NCBI GenBank assembly: GCA_011800805.1
Contig: MPNW01000476.1
Span: forward strand, 119,107-183,106
Origin: Hirudo medicinalis
Taxonomy: Eukaryota > Annelida > Clitellata > Hirudinida > Hirudinidae
Length of the DNA: 64,000 bases
Direction of reading: 5' to 3'
The number at the start of each line of letters is the position of its first letter. The stretch's first letter is position 1. The notes under the pieces were generated by a model. That model saw nothing but the letters and a program-made list of their open reading frames with translations, searched no databases and was not told where the DNA came from. This document shows, one piece after another, positions 1 through 12,429 of this stretch. Both the position numbers and the translations under genes were made by a program.

Positions 1-3000
1 GCCTGGAGTCATTGACAGTATCCTCCTTACGCAGCTGGTCTTTGACCAGGGACCAAAGGACTACGGTCTCATTTTGGCCAAGGAGGAGGGAATTGACTTC
101 AGTGACGTTTTGCGCCTGAGAATTAGTTTCAAAAGTAATTATGCACCATTTGAGAAAGTTTCATTTCCTTGGAGATATGCAAACATAGAGATTTAATACA
201 TTTAAAGGCATACATGAATTTCAGCAAATTAAATTTTCCTAATCAGATATCCTGAAAATAGCCAGTTTATGGAACTTCACCAACTTGGTCAAACTGCAAC
301 TGGACAACAACAGCATATCGAAGATTGAAGGCATCAGTCACATGATCAATTTGGAATGGTTGGGTGAGTACGTTGTGAATTTTAAAATACATACATATGT
401 ATACATACATAGATTTACATTTATTTAGCCCATATTTTGAGTGCACAAATTATCCAAATGGGATGTGCAAGCACTATGACAAACATTGCCAGCAATTGAG
501 TCCATTCATTGAGTGCGTCAGAGTAAAAAAGAAGTAATGATTAAAAACAAACACAATCAAAATTGAATTCAGGACGAACGACTGAACAGGTGGGTTTTAA
601 GTTTTAATTAGTGGTTTAAAAAGTTCTATTGTCGGTGCAAGACGGACTTCGGTTGGAAGAGAATTCCATATCCTGGGTCCGCAGACATGGAACGAACGGT
701 CTCCCTGCCTGACTGTTTGGGACCTAGGAACAACAAGAGTCCTGTTGTTGAAGGACCGGAGGGATGCTCCACCGGGGATAGCAGATGTCAAAAGTACAGT
801 GAGGTATTGAGGAGCGCTAACTGTGGCAGATCTACAGACTAGAAGCAGGATTTTGAAGGTGATTCTGTCCGGAATTCTTAGCCAGTGCAGGTCCATGAGG
901 AGAGAAGTGATGTGGTCAGAAGACCTTCCCCCATAAATGAGCCTCGCCGCTGTGTTCATGACTGCTTGAAGGGTGTTGAGATTCCGGCAACTGGCATTGA
1001 CCAGAATCGAATTGCAGTAATCGAGCCTTGAGAGGATGAGCTGGACTATGAGGGACATGAAAATTTGATGTGGCACAAATGGTTTAGCCTCCTTGAGGAC
1101 ACGAAGCTTGGCATAACGGCCTGCGGCAACCCGATCAACCTGAGGACCCATCGTCAGGAATATATCCAGATATACTCCTAGGCTTCTGATTGCCTGCGAA
1201 GGAATGATAGTTGCACCTGTCAATTGAAGTGTTGGGGAGCCAATGAGGCTGCATCCAGCTAGAGAATCAAGCCATATTGCCTTTGTTTTGTCAGGGTTGA
1301 TTCGTAGACGATTAGATGACGTCCACGACACGATCTCTCTGAAACAGGTCGACACTCGACAGACAAGACCCGGGACGCCCTCAGGGCTGCAGTGGCCGTA
1401 GATCTGGGTGTCATATGCATACTGGTGGCTGGAGAGACCATGGGCGGCAACAATATCCGCAATGTCTGAAACATACAGGGAGAAGAGAATTTGTCCCAGT
1501 ACAGAGCTCTTGTCTTTATCATCTCTTTCAAGCACTATGTCTAACAACCCATAATCGTGGGTGGTACCTTCAACAACCAATCTGAGACCAAAAGATGAGA
1601 TGAGGTCTCTAAAAGCCAGGCAATTCCTGTTATCAGGTTTCTCGAGGTGAATATTGAAATCACAAGTAACGAATAGAGTTAGAGACTTTATGACCAATCG
1701 GCCAAGCAGGTCTGAGAACTCCGAGAAAAATTGAGATTGTAAGTTGCCAGTCCTATAGACTGTCAGTAGGTTTATATGTCTTGATCCTCTGTTTATCTGA
1801 GCGGTTAGTGACTCAAATGTATTCGGATTGAAACCATCATTGAGCTGATGTAGTCCAACTGTTGAAGACGCAATTACCGCCAGACCACCGTGATTCGTCC
1901 CAAGAGACCTCAGAGCAAGACCTTCACGGGATCTTAGGCGATCAAGAACCAAGTAACCTTACTGGCGAAGCTTGGTGAGAGCGAGAAAACTTTCATCATG
2001 CCATGTCTCAGTGGTTGACAGAACGTCAATATTTTTACTGGTAATGAGATCGGAGAGAGAATGAAACTTCTTTGCGGAAGAGGAAGACCTTATGTTCAGA
2101 CATCCCAATCTAAGCACACAATCACCTCGTCCTCCGACCCCACCGACTGGGATATCGGCTTGTTAGATACTCCAAAAGACGGAACCCTGACAGAAGCAGG
2201 TCGCCAGATCCTATGAAGAAACAGCTTTTTTCATAATCCTATGGTAAGATGCATCAGCCTGAGTTTAGAGTCATTAAGGAATGAGCTGTCATAACAACGC
2301 ATTTGTAAATTTCTTAGAAAAACAATTGAGAAATCATTCTTTTTTATTTATCCATGAAACGCAGATCTCTCCTTCAACGTCATCACGAAAATTGAAAACC
2401 TGGACAACCTGGAAAAGCTGAAGGATCTGACTCTGTTTCACAATCAGATCCAAGTTCTGGAAAACATGGACGACCTCAAGAGTCTGGAAATCTTTTCCAT
2501 TGGCAAAAACAACTTGAAAGATTTAGACAACGTAAGCACAGTTTGTTTCATGACATCCAGACCAAGATGTAAAATAGCAGAATTCAAGCTTGCTCGCTGT
2601 CATGACATATTGTGATGGCAGTGAAATTGTTACAAGCATTTATTAATTCGATTTGATCGGTTTTTAAAACGTAATTACTGCAAGCATTAAAGGTTGGTAG
2701 CCTCATAATGTGATAATCTGTTGATACCAGGTAATGTATCTTCGCAACTTCACATCGCTCAAGTCTGTCAATCTCGTAGACAATCCGATGACGTCCTCGG
2801 AAGATTATCGTCTGCTCATGTTGGTCTACGTGCCCCAACTCAAGTACATCGACTACTCCTTAGTTAACGACGATCAGGTATGATTGTGGTCAATCCAGGT
2901 GATGTGGATTCAAATCCAAAACAAAATGAAAATCATTCTACCTATTTTTTGAAAAAAAATACAAAATACAAAACATACTCCTTCACTTTAGTGTGCAGAT

Positions 3001-4251
3001 GTGAAATTCCGAACTCAATGGTAATAGTTCTACAGTAATTAAAAAAAATCTTGATATTATTTTTTTCAATTATTACAGCGAGAAAAAGCCAAGGTGAAGT
3101 TCGAGAATATTGTCCTAAAATTGGAAGCCAAGGATGAGGTCATGCAAACAGAGCAGGGGAAGAAGGACAAAGAGGACAGGAAGTTGTCCTACTTTAGGGT
3201 CGATTATGTTTTTAAAAAACATTTACACATTTTAACAATATTAGCGATACTAATACCAGAAATTGGACCAAGTACCGAGGTCCAAGTACAAGTACAAGTA
3301 CCTGAAATCGGTACTCGAGTAGTACTCGTATTTAATGTATTTAATTTAGAGTATTTAATAATCACTGACCTGGGTAATATATTTATCAACAATGATAATG
3401 GCATTGTTATAACTACAGATTACATTATTACCACTGAAGTACATTTTAAAATATTTGTTATTTAACTGGGATCAGAAATCCTTTCTCGAGGATTTTGCCG
3501 ATGAGAAGTTGGTAGGTGTTTTGTTGCACGAAGACGATGAAGACTCAAAACTGAAGCTGTGGTGGATCATCGAAAAGTTGTTTGCCGAATATCCTTTTGA
3601 TAAATAAAAGTATTAATTGTAACATGTTATGTAATAATATTAAAAAATAATGTTAAAAATAATTGTATTAATAAAAAAGATAATAATGCGATATTAATTA
3701 TAACTTATTATGTAATAGTAACATGGACATCCGAGCGTTCGAGACTTTACCTCAGTTTGATGAATTGAAATCTTCCTCCCAAGTGTGTCTGTCACCCACT
3801 AGCATAAGAAGAACAATATTATCTGCATTAAAGTTTTAATTCCAGAGATAAGATATTGATAAAAGATATTGATGCACTTACCCATCGAGCTCCCCGTCAA
3901 CATCTCTACACCTTTATCAGTGGAAACACTTATAAGATAACCATAATCATAAAATGATATCCTAATAAAATATTTAACAATACCAATTATAAGTTAATTA
4001 TAATTATAAGCGTTCCTTGTGTTATATCCCTGACCCAGAAATGGGCCATGACCTGACCCCGTTATGAATCTGAACTTTCCGGAGTGAGATCCAAGGGATG
4101 GCCAAAGAGTTGTTCGAATTTGGTCTTCAGCAACACGAGGCAAGAGAAGAAGAACTGTCGAGCTTCAAGGCAAGCATGGACAGCCTCATCAACATCAGTA
4201 CCGAGTTCAACATCATGAAGATTGATAGGTTTCTTGAGTACAAACGAAAGG

Positions 4252-4283
<32 letters not shown>

Positions 4284-5681
4284 ATGATTATGATGACGTA
4301 AACTTAAACTTCTACTTTCCACTCACTCCAGCTTTGGAGCGAGTTGGACACACTGGATCTTGAGGGCTTCAATGAAACAAAGTCCGCCTTCAATAAATAC
4401 TTGGATGAACTTTTCAACTGCCTCGTACGTGAGGAGCTGCACATGGTGGAAGATGTTAACGTGAGTGGATGGGTTGGGATGGGTGGATGGGAAGTTGGCG
4501 CTGGTGGGGGTTTGTTTTGGCTATGTTGTTTTAGTCATATTAATGTAATTATCGTTATTAATTATCGGTATCAATTTTATGTGGTCACGTCATCGTCATC
4601 GTTATCATCATTATCATCATCATCTTCAACAAGGAATGTTTAACTTGTTAAGCGTCCACAATGCATAATTCTTGGAAGTAATTATGAAAATTGTTTTATT
4701 TAATTAAAATGCAAGCATCTACGAATTAATATCGCATACTTTACATTGATGATGGTGATGATGATGACGATGACGATGATGATGACGACGACGACGACGA
4801 TGACAACAATGACGATAATAATGATTCAGGACATAATCAGTCAACTGGAGTTGAACCTCACGGATATGGTGATGTCTTTCAAGACTCACATCCACACGAA
4901 GATCTCTTCCATCAGGGAGAGAGCCAATCAGTTTTATGAGGATTTGCTGCAAGAAGCCAACAACTTGGCGGAGAAGAAGAGGAGACCAGACGAGTTCGAT
5001 GAAATACCGGGAGAAATTATGCACGTAATTAAATTATATTATTGCTGCTAATAATCAAAATAGTTTAACGTTAATAATTAACTTAGTTTGTTAATAAATT
5101 AATTTATTTACTTATGCAATTTGGGCTTCGTATATCGACTATATTGCCAGCAATTATGTATGAATATAGATTGTGAATGTGAATCTTTTAGATTAAAAAG
5201 TTCGTTCTCTAAGTTTCCGTTGAATTATCTGTTGAATAATTGCGATTGTTTCCATTAAAGCAAGATTTGCAGCAAGATATCTTAGTGACCAATGAAACGT
5301 TCTTCCACTGAGTTTCACAGTGGTAGTAATATCACGAGCAATGGTGCACTGTATTGTATCACTACTACCAAGTATACGCTTATAACTCCATAAATTCTGC
5401 TCTCATACTAACAAACAATCCTGAAGTTGGCGGGAGACAAGATGCTGTTGACGGTAACAATTCAAACCTGTCACGACCAACGTCTGGCTAAGATCGACTA
5501 CATTCAGGACCACATTTACCACCGCCTCAACAACTACGTTCCAAACATCATCGATGAGTTGCACGAACGTCTGGAAGTGAAGCGCAACAGGGAGAGGATC
5601 CAGGAGATCTGCCATTTTGTGGAGTTCCACAGGACCGATGGAGAACACGTCTTTGATCTCCTCAACAACCTCATGGCCTGA
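1..5681 (+). CDS. DRC3: Dynein regulatory complex subunit 3-like (LRRC48), 5' partial, multi-exon
   Basis: Leucine-rich-repeat and coiled-coil protein of the nexin-dynein regulatory complex of motile cilia, by similarity to vertebrate DRC3. The window opens inside the coding sequence. Supported exons: 2-134, 247-363, 2365-2531, 2731-2877, 3079-3198, 3476-about 3511 or further, 4089-4250, 4332-4460, 4830-5024, 5427-5681 (TGA). LRR units are read directly, for example LVKLQLDNNSISKIEGI and LKDLTLFHNQIQVLENM, followed by an LRR cap (YVPQLKYIDY) and a charged coiled coil (AKELFEFGLQQHEAREEEL). The C-terminus (RNRERIQEICHFVEFH) matches the end of the family. The weak point is 3476-3620: the open frame runs past a possible donor at 3512 to a stop near 3605, and I could not settle how it joins exon 4089. 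Intron 247-363/2365 carries an antisense retrotransposon; donors at 4251 and 4461 run into repeat DNA. Confidence 0.88.
430..2120 (-). mobile_element. Decayed non-LTR retrotransposon (CR1/Jockey-like), internally deleted, inside DRC3 intron
   Basis: On the minus strand a 451-codon open frame (1952 down to 597) joins the C-terminal part of an apurinic-type endonuclease domain directly to the distal half of a reverse transcriptase. Upstream, 1965-2120 continues the endonuclease start (NIRS, then IDVLSTTETWHDESF) in the same frame but is cut off by an in-frame TAA near 1962. The N-terminal part of the RT is missing: endonuclease sequence ending TTHDYGLLDIVLE is followed about ten residues later by RT sequence SVLGQILFSLYVSDI. 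The catalytic YADD box reads YAYD, so the enzyme would be inactive. The C-terminus (LHWLRIPDRITFKILLL, then GPRIWNSLP) is typical of CR1/Jockey-type ORF2. The 3' end appears to run to a TAAATAAATGTA tail near 400-430. It is a fossil element, not a host gene. Confidence 0.85.
3262..3345. repeat. Dispersed AAGTAC-rich repeat, copy 1
   Basis: DRC3 intron sequence rich in AAGTAC and its complement (GACCAAGTAC, then CAAGTACAAGTACAAGTACC, then ATCGGTACTCGAGTA). The same arrangement recurs near 57645-57760, so it is an interspersed repeat rather than exon sequence, although a 123-codon frame runs through it from 3094. Confidence 0.6.
4251..4296. repeat. (GAT)n microsatellite starting at a DRC3 splice donor
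   Basis: The intron begins GTGATGATGATG, so the donor GT is part of the repeat's first unit. A second (GAT/GAC)n tract at 4747-4800 lies 30 bases before the acceptor at 4829. Confidence 0.9.
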
Positions 5682-6165
5682 ACGAAACACCTGCTTGGCT
5701 CGCTGAGCTGACTTCATTCAATTTTTACTCGTTTCTTTCTATTGTTGGTTTTCGTTTTTTTTTTAAAGATTCTAACTTTTATTAAGATTACGTTTTAATT
5801 ATATATTAAAAAAAAACTTAAGTTAGGTTTGGATAATTAATTTAAAATAGTGCTCGTAATTATTAGCAATTATTATTGACATAATAATTAGTCAGATTGT
5901 TAATTCGCTCAAGAATTTCTACGTCGCTCTGAGACCAATAGGTTGAGGGATAGGTTTGGATTTTCGACTTTAGAGCCGCGAGAAAATTCCGCGAGTTGTT
6001 GCTACTTTAATCGTCGAAAAAGTCGTTGGCAACAATTTGTAGCAGCAAATACGACGGAAAGCAGAAATACGACTGAAACTACTGACTTGAATCGTCTGCA
6101 AGTACTTATTTCGAGAACAACTTGAAGCGTTCGGATTTGTAGAAAGTTAAGCAACTTTTGTCGAT
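5682..6165. other. Intergenic: DRC3 3' UTR and TRAF6-like 5' UTR
   Basis: No gene seen. AT-rich sequence holds the probable DRC3 3' UTR (several AT-rich runs between 5750 and 5850) and the leader of the next gene, which becomes less AT-rich from about 5920. Confidence 0.6.
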
Positions 6166-8313
6166 ATGTCGCGGAACGGAAGTTTTTCTGGTCCTTATTT
6201 TGCTCATGGGGGACACTACGATACCAGGCCTCGTAGCTATTTCAATCAAAATCGTGCCAGGTTCAATTTTACGACTGCAAACGTTGCTGGAGCTCATGGC
6301 GGTGCGTTCAACGAAAGGAACTCAAACAGGTTTCTTTTGGAAGATGTTCCTGCTTCAGAGCAGTTCGAACTCGGATATGAATTGCCCTTTGAACCTACTC
6401 CCGACTCACGCTTCAACTGCCCCATTTGTTTGGGCGTCCTCAGGGAAACAGTGCAGACCAAATGCGGTCACAGGTTTTGTGCCATCTGTCTGAAGAACAC
6501 GAAAGCCAGGTGAGTTGAAATGATAGATTCATATTCTCCAGGTAAAATAAATGAAAGGTGAATGCAATGAATAAAGCATATTAAATATTCCAGGTGATTA
6601 TTAATTGGATTAATAATTAACTACCTAACTAATTGATTATTTACAAAGCATCAATCAAAACTTCATTCACCAGCTCATACGGAGGGAGACTTCTGTGTCC
6701 AGTGGACAAAGAAACGCTTGACACCGAGAATGGTTTTGACGTGAGGAGACTTACATTTTTATTTTTAGATTGTTCCCAGCACAACGTCACTAACGTCACG
6801 AGACATTATAGCAATAAGTTAATAATATAAGACATAAAATAGTGATAATAATAATTAGTGACATTTTATGATTACTAAGTGATTACACAATAACTATAAC
6901 ATAATAATTACAATCATAATAACCACCTGCCGTAATAAATTATAATTGTAATATTAATACAATAACGGTTAGAATAAGTATATTCTTATTATTTACATAT
7001 TTACAAGATTTCTTGGAACTCGTTTCAGATTTTCCTCGACAATGCCTTCGATAGAGAAGTCAAATCCCTCACCACGAAGTGCACCAATCACTCAAAGGGC
7101 TGCAACTGGAACGGAGAGCTGAGGGAGCTGCAGGTGCCATAATAATAATAATATTAATAATAATAATGATAATAAATATCACTTAATAATTTGTAATATG
7201 TAATGGCATTTGATATATAGTAACTTATTAGTACATAATTACGTTAGGCAATAATATTTGAGTATTCTATACGCTCGAAATATTAGTCTGAGTTTGAATA
7301 TGATGCGTCTACGGTTGCAGCTGATTCCTGGTCACCATGTTGGTTTTTAATGATTATTAACCAGCAACATACTTCTCGTGGATTAAATTCATTTTTACAG
7401 TTTTTCAATTAATTCCAGCAATATTTACCGCCATCCAAATTATTCAAACCATGTTTTTTTTCTGCTCAATTTCAACAAATGTCCGTCTACACGCAGTTCT
7501 CAAATTTCAGCATAACCATCAAAAGCCAGTTCAACTCTTAATTGGAAAACTGTAATTTGACAACTACTGCTTGTGGCCATTTCGCATTCTTTTCCTCCCA
7601 ATAATTTTCCACCACTTCAATTCAGGACCACCTGAAGGAGTGCATGGAAGACAGAGTGGAGTGCCAGATGAAGTGCGGACTCCACATCAAGAAGATGGAG
7701 TTGGAAAGCCACAAACTCGTCTGTATCAACCGCCCGGAGGAGTGCTGTCACTGCCATGAATTGGTGCCAGCTGGTGAAATGATGGTGGGTTATAAGAGAT
7801 TATTGGAGACAAATATTAAAAAACCAACTCACAGGCAGCTACTTCTGGTTCCCAATTCCATCCCTAACACTACCCCATCCCTACCCCTAACCATATCCCT
7901 ACATCATGACCCTGGAATTCTAAGTAGAAATGACAAAACTCGCTCCCTGTGAATTGGTTTTTGCCCGTCACTTCTCCAACTACCATCTTTCATCACTGGA
8001 AATAAGCGGTTTCAATACGTCATAATTATTAGGGAATTGTTTTTATTTATGGATTACCTATTGAGACGATAATGAACACGATAATGAACACCATTCGTAA
8101 TCGTTGTTAAATCAATTTTACAATTAATGGTTTAAACATTATTCCGGAGAGGATGTTCAAGTGATTTTTTCAGCTGTAAAATAATGTGACGAAAGTATTT
8201 TATTGACTGTTGTATCGCAACGAACATGTGTGCAAAGAATGGTACATGCTAATTAAGAATTCATACAATTTTATAATAATAATAATAATAATAATTATGA
8301 TGATGATCATAGT

Positions 8314-8349
<36 letters not shown>

Positions 8350-10518
8350 TTGATAATAATATTAATATTAACAATACCAATTAAGTTAATAATAATAATA
8401 ATAGAATAATAATAATAGTAAAATAAAAATAATAATAGTTTAATAATAAATTAAATATAAATTTAAATTTATAAATTAATAAATAACATTATCATAACAC
8501 AATCCTATTCTAACCAGAAACACCACGTAACTTCGTGTCCGAAGTTTCCGGTTGAGTGCACCTTCTGCGGAAGGAGTGGAGTTCCCAGGCAGGAATACGA
8601 AAGCCACGTGGATGTTGCCAATGGAAACTGTCCCTCTGTCATCGTTCCTTGTGCCTTCAACCAACTCGGATGTGACTTCCAGGTGATAACGATGGTGATA
8701 ATGATAATGATGATGATGATGATGATGATGACGACGGCGATGATGATGGTGATAATGATGGTGAAGATGATTCCACATATTTACTTAATTAGAAGGTTTT
8801 AATCTAGGATAATAATTGATTAATCAAGCTATTAGATTTTTATTTATTTATATGTTTGCATTAAAATGGGTGATATTGTAATAAGGCACCCTTGTTTTAA
8901 TAACAAACGTTTTGCTCAACTTAGAAAATATTTTCATAAAACTTAAACAAATTATATTAAACCATCAAATCAGCGATAATTAAACGCACTAACTTTGTGG
9001 TGAAAAATATTTCTTAACCTTCACAACTTCAAACATAAAAAAATAACTTTGAAACTTTTGATTCTTATTTTTAAAACAGGACCAACGACAGGAAATTGCC
9101 AAACATTACGAGACTGCCAACTTCGGTCACTCGATCCTCATCAGCAACAAGTTGATGGAACATTCCAGGTGCATTGAACACCTGGAGAGGAAGGTCTACC
9201 TGGGATGGCAGGAGGACATGAATCTCTACCAGTTTTGTGGCAACTTGAGGAGGTTGTTGACGGAGTGGTTGTTGTTGTTGTTGTTGCTGCTGCTGTTGTT
9301 GTTTTTGTTATTGCTAATACTTTGTTTTAAAATATTTGAGCAATGATGAGTAATTTTTATGGAAGTACAAGGTTTTTGACTAGATCGATTAGAAGCTTAA
9401 TGATTGTTAGCACTTAATAATCGTTAATTGTTATTATTATTATTATTAATATTAATATTATTAATTATTATTATGCGAAAGCAGCAAATGAACTGATGTT
9501 AATTGCAAAGCAATCTAAAATTAATAAATAAACATTTTATAAAAAAAATATTGAATTATCTCACAACATTTATAAAGATTGTCGTAATTAAAATCTAATT
9601 TATTACCTAATGCTATTAATAATAATAGTTAAAATATTCTCGATAATTTCAAATTATTCAGGATGTGTGATCAGAACAGGCACGAAATAGTCGCCTTGGG
9701 TTATAGATTCAGGAATTTCGAAACTGTCAGTCACGATGGAAATCTCCTGTGGAGGGTTCTCATTCCAAGGAATGAATTCACTGCCACCATGCAGAGTCCC
9801 CACTTTTTCCTGGGGTGTCCTGGATACAGGTGATTGCGTCATCTGTTCACTATTCATCATATGCGGGTGGCATTGTATTTTTCTTAATTATTTTATTCGC
9901 AAGAAATGGTGATTGTAGTCTTATTGTCATTGCGTCTAGATATTTTGGAAGACTTCATGGCCGCTTGCGGTTGCGCTGAAATGTTTTCAGGCAATGACCA
10001 ACTAACCGATCGCCCATTAAAACCTAAATGCATGAACTATAAATTATTCTTGCCTGCGTGACAGTAAATTTGATTGATCTTATTTAATCTAAAATTAACC
10101 GATTAAATTTCATTTCAGATTCATTCTGAACCTGACATTCCCAGCGCGGGGTAGTCCTGAAAACATCCAGGCTTCGCTGTTCCTCAAGCACAACCGACAA
10201 TACGACAACCGCTTGTGCTACCCAATCGACGGCTCCTTAAAGATATGCCTCCTCCTCCAGCAAGACCTCGACAATCCAAATCCTGGGGAAGAGACTCAAG
10301 AAGAAGTCCAACAGAACCCTGTAAGGCAGGCCTCATCGAGAAAGGCCTTCAAGGTCAAGACGGACTTCAGGAACCTCAGTCCAGCAGATTATCAGGAAAG
10401 TGGAAGACTTTTCAACAGGGTCGACGTCACTCTGACGAGCAGGAATCAGTTGCTTAGTGATGGCTTCAGAGAGGATGGATACATGTTCGTCTACGTCAGA
10501 GTAGCTCAAGTAATCTAA
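6166..10518 (+). CDS. TRAF6: TRAF6-like E3 ubiquitin ligase (RING, TRAF zinc fingers, MATH)
   Basis: Adaptor and ubiquitin ligase of innate-immune signalling in animals. Eight exons: 6166-6509, 6674-6740, 7029-7133, 7626-7784, 8518-8682, 9080-9252, 9662-9829, 10119-10518; total 1581 nt, 526 residues, close to the 522 of human TRAF6. Order: glycine/asparagine-rich N-terminus (1-75); RING (about 83-125: FNCPICLGVLRETVQTKCGH, then RFCAICL and CPVD); TRAF-type zinc fingers (about 150-280, repeated CxxC/H-C pairs such as CTFCGRSG and CPSVIVPCAFNQLGC); a short helical linker; a MATH/TRAF-C domain from about 340 to the end (FFLGCPGYRF, SLFLKHNRQYD). The start is the first ATG with an open frame into the RING. 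The linker coiled coil is shorter than in vertebrates. The donor at 8683 opens a GAT-type repeat and the one at 9253 a GTT-type repeat. Subfamily placement rests on the RING and finger spacing. Confidence 0.92.
7803..7979. mobile_element. MITE-like element with terminal inverted repeats, copy 1
   Basis: In a TRAF6 intron. Ends are inverted: left TTGGAGA followed by AAAAACCAACTCACAGG; right end reversed gives TTGGAGA followed by AAAAACCAATTCACAGGG. The interior (CCATCCCTACCCCTA, then CATGACCCTGGAAT) recurs at 18765-18870. No coding capacity. Confidence 0.6.
8275..8350. repeat. (AAT)n microsatellite
   Basis: Imperfect AAT/AATGAT trinucleotide tract in the intron before the exon at 8518; further degenerate AAT repeats continue to about 8440. 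Confidence 0.9.
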
Positions 10519-11321
10519 AAAAATCAAACAAACCCTAGCAAAAAAAAACAAAACGTACCGTCTAAAAATGTTAACATTTTCTCTTGTTTTTAATTATTGC
10601 ATGTTTTAACCAATTGTCGGAAGGTAGCAGTGAGTCTCTATCGCTGGTATTTGAACCGTTTTGGTATTCTGATCCGGGTTTGCTCCAGGATCGCCGGACT
10701 TTAAATATGTCTAGTTTTATTTATTCTTTAAAGTCGTTTGGTGGCCGCTTCCCTGAGCGAGCAGCGTTAGGCCAACTCGACCTACGCTACGTCATCGCTT
10801 TTAAATGGCCCTTGCTACTTCTGAACTTTTTGCGTATTTTATTGTTAAGATGTTTCATGTAGTAGGAAACTCATTTTCCATGACTTGTCCGGTTTTCTTC
10901 TCGATACGAGAAAGTCTTTTGTGGCGGGCTAGTCTCGTTTGTCGGGTTTGTTATTCCCTGCGAAACCTCACCGGAATAAAATTTGGATGTTTGGAAAATA
11001 AAACAACTTTACAGTTTATTTCGAAACACGCATAAAACATCAAAGTAAAAATTGTAAAAAACTGAAGAGCGAATGAAAGGAAAAGATTTTTTACAGTTTC
11101 AGGCCACCTCGAATGCTCGTTTCAACCGAAAAGTTTCGAAGAAAACACGGACGGAGAAGACCGTAGAAAGAAAGAAATGAAATAAAAACTTAAGTGGGGC
11201 GCCAAATGTTGCCTCCACATTAGTTAACCTGATTCAGCAAAATGGAAGATATCAATATAATATCTGGATCTACCGCATCAGACGAGACTTTGATTTGAAA
11301 AACAAACAAAAAACAACCCCT
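10519..11321. other. Intergenic between convergent TRAF6-like and TMEM272-like genes; possible LTR-retroelement remnant
   Basis: No supported gene. Read on the minus strand, 11225 to 11190 contains GCAACATTTGGCGCCCCACT, which resembles the junction between a 3' LTR end (CA) and a tRNA primer-binding site (TGGCGCC) of an LTR retrotransposon. I see no gag or pol frame and no matching second LTR, so this is a weak call. Confidence 0.35.
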
Positions 11322-12394
11322 TCAAGCCGTCTGAAGGTCACTTTCGGCACAACTGAGTCTCTGCCGCTGAGCTCCACCTCGAAACTTGAATCCGGGCCAA
11401 GCGACTGCCTCATACCTAGTGAAGTACCAGTAGAGAATCCAGAGAACGTTACCGAAGCAATTCATAAGAGAAGCTTTGGTGGCGTCTGAGTCGAAGCTGA
11501 GAACTAGCGAAGTGATGACGCAAAAGCCGAAACAAGCCAGTGAAGTAAGGGCGTAGGAAGCCGTTGTTATCCAGAAGGAGTAAGTGTACAGTACTGGGTT
11601 GCAGTAACGGGTGCTTGTTTCGTCGCTTGGTTCGAAGTCGTTGTAAATTCGGTAGATCCACACGCTCCCTGGAATGAGTGAATGAATGAGTGAGTGAGTG
11701 AGTGAGTGAGTGAGTGAGTGAGTGAGTGAGTGAGTGAGTGAGTGAGTGAGTGAGTACAGAACATCATAGCAACGACCTCAAAGATAATGATTTTCGAAGC
11801 AAATTGAACGAATAAATTCATTTTTACTTTTATTATAAATTCTCTTCAATTAATTCACTTTAAATTATATTACATTTTTAAAAACATAATTATGTATTAC
11901 AAATGAAAAACATCCAAACTGGCATGGCAAATACATCCAACCAGTTATAAACCAGGCCAGTAGAAACCAGCTGAGGACGACTGCCAACGGATTGGTCTTG
12001 ACATCCTCTTTGGTCCTGTGGCCGCAGCCATTGACCCAACTCTGGATGAGGTTGAGGAGGTTTTTGACAACCCCGAAGCAGCCACCGACGATGAGATATA
12101 TGGGGATGTAAGGCTCTCGTTTGCACTCGTGTAAGTAGACGGTACCTCAAGAGCGTATTGGATTATCGTATTACTTAATCCGATTAATCATTAATCGTCG
12201 ATAGATAATTAACGGTAATTAATTATGGTAATAGAGCATGGCATAAATATGTAATAAAAATAATTTTATGTAAGATCCAGCACTCTCCTACCGACTGCTA
12301 TCATGGATAGAGGAATGGCCAACGTTGCAGCAATAAGGATCCATCCCGCTAAGAAATCGAAATGATAACGACATGTTTAATTCAATTTTATGGA

Positions 12395-12429
<35 letters not shown>

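Noticed and set aside
3094..3465. 123-codon frame continuing past the DRC3 exon at 3079
   Set aside because: After 3198 the frame runs through the dispersed AAGTAC repeat; the exon ends at the GT at 3199 and joins 3476 in phase.
4062..5051. Opposite-strand frames over the DRC3 exons and GAT repeats
   Set aside because: They are shadows of DRC3 coding exons and repeats; the plus-strand reading matches the DRC3 family.
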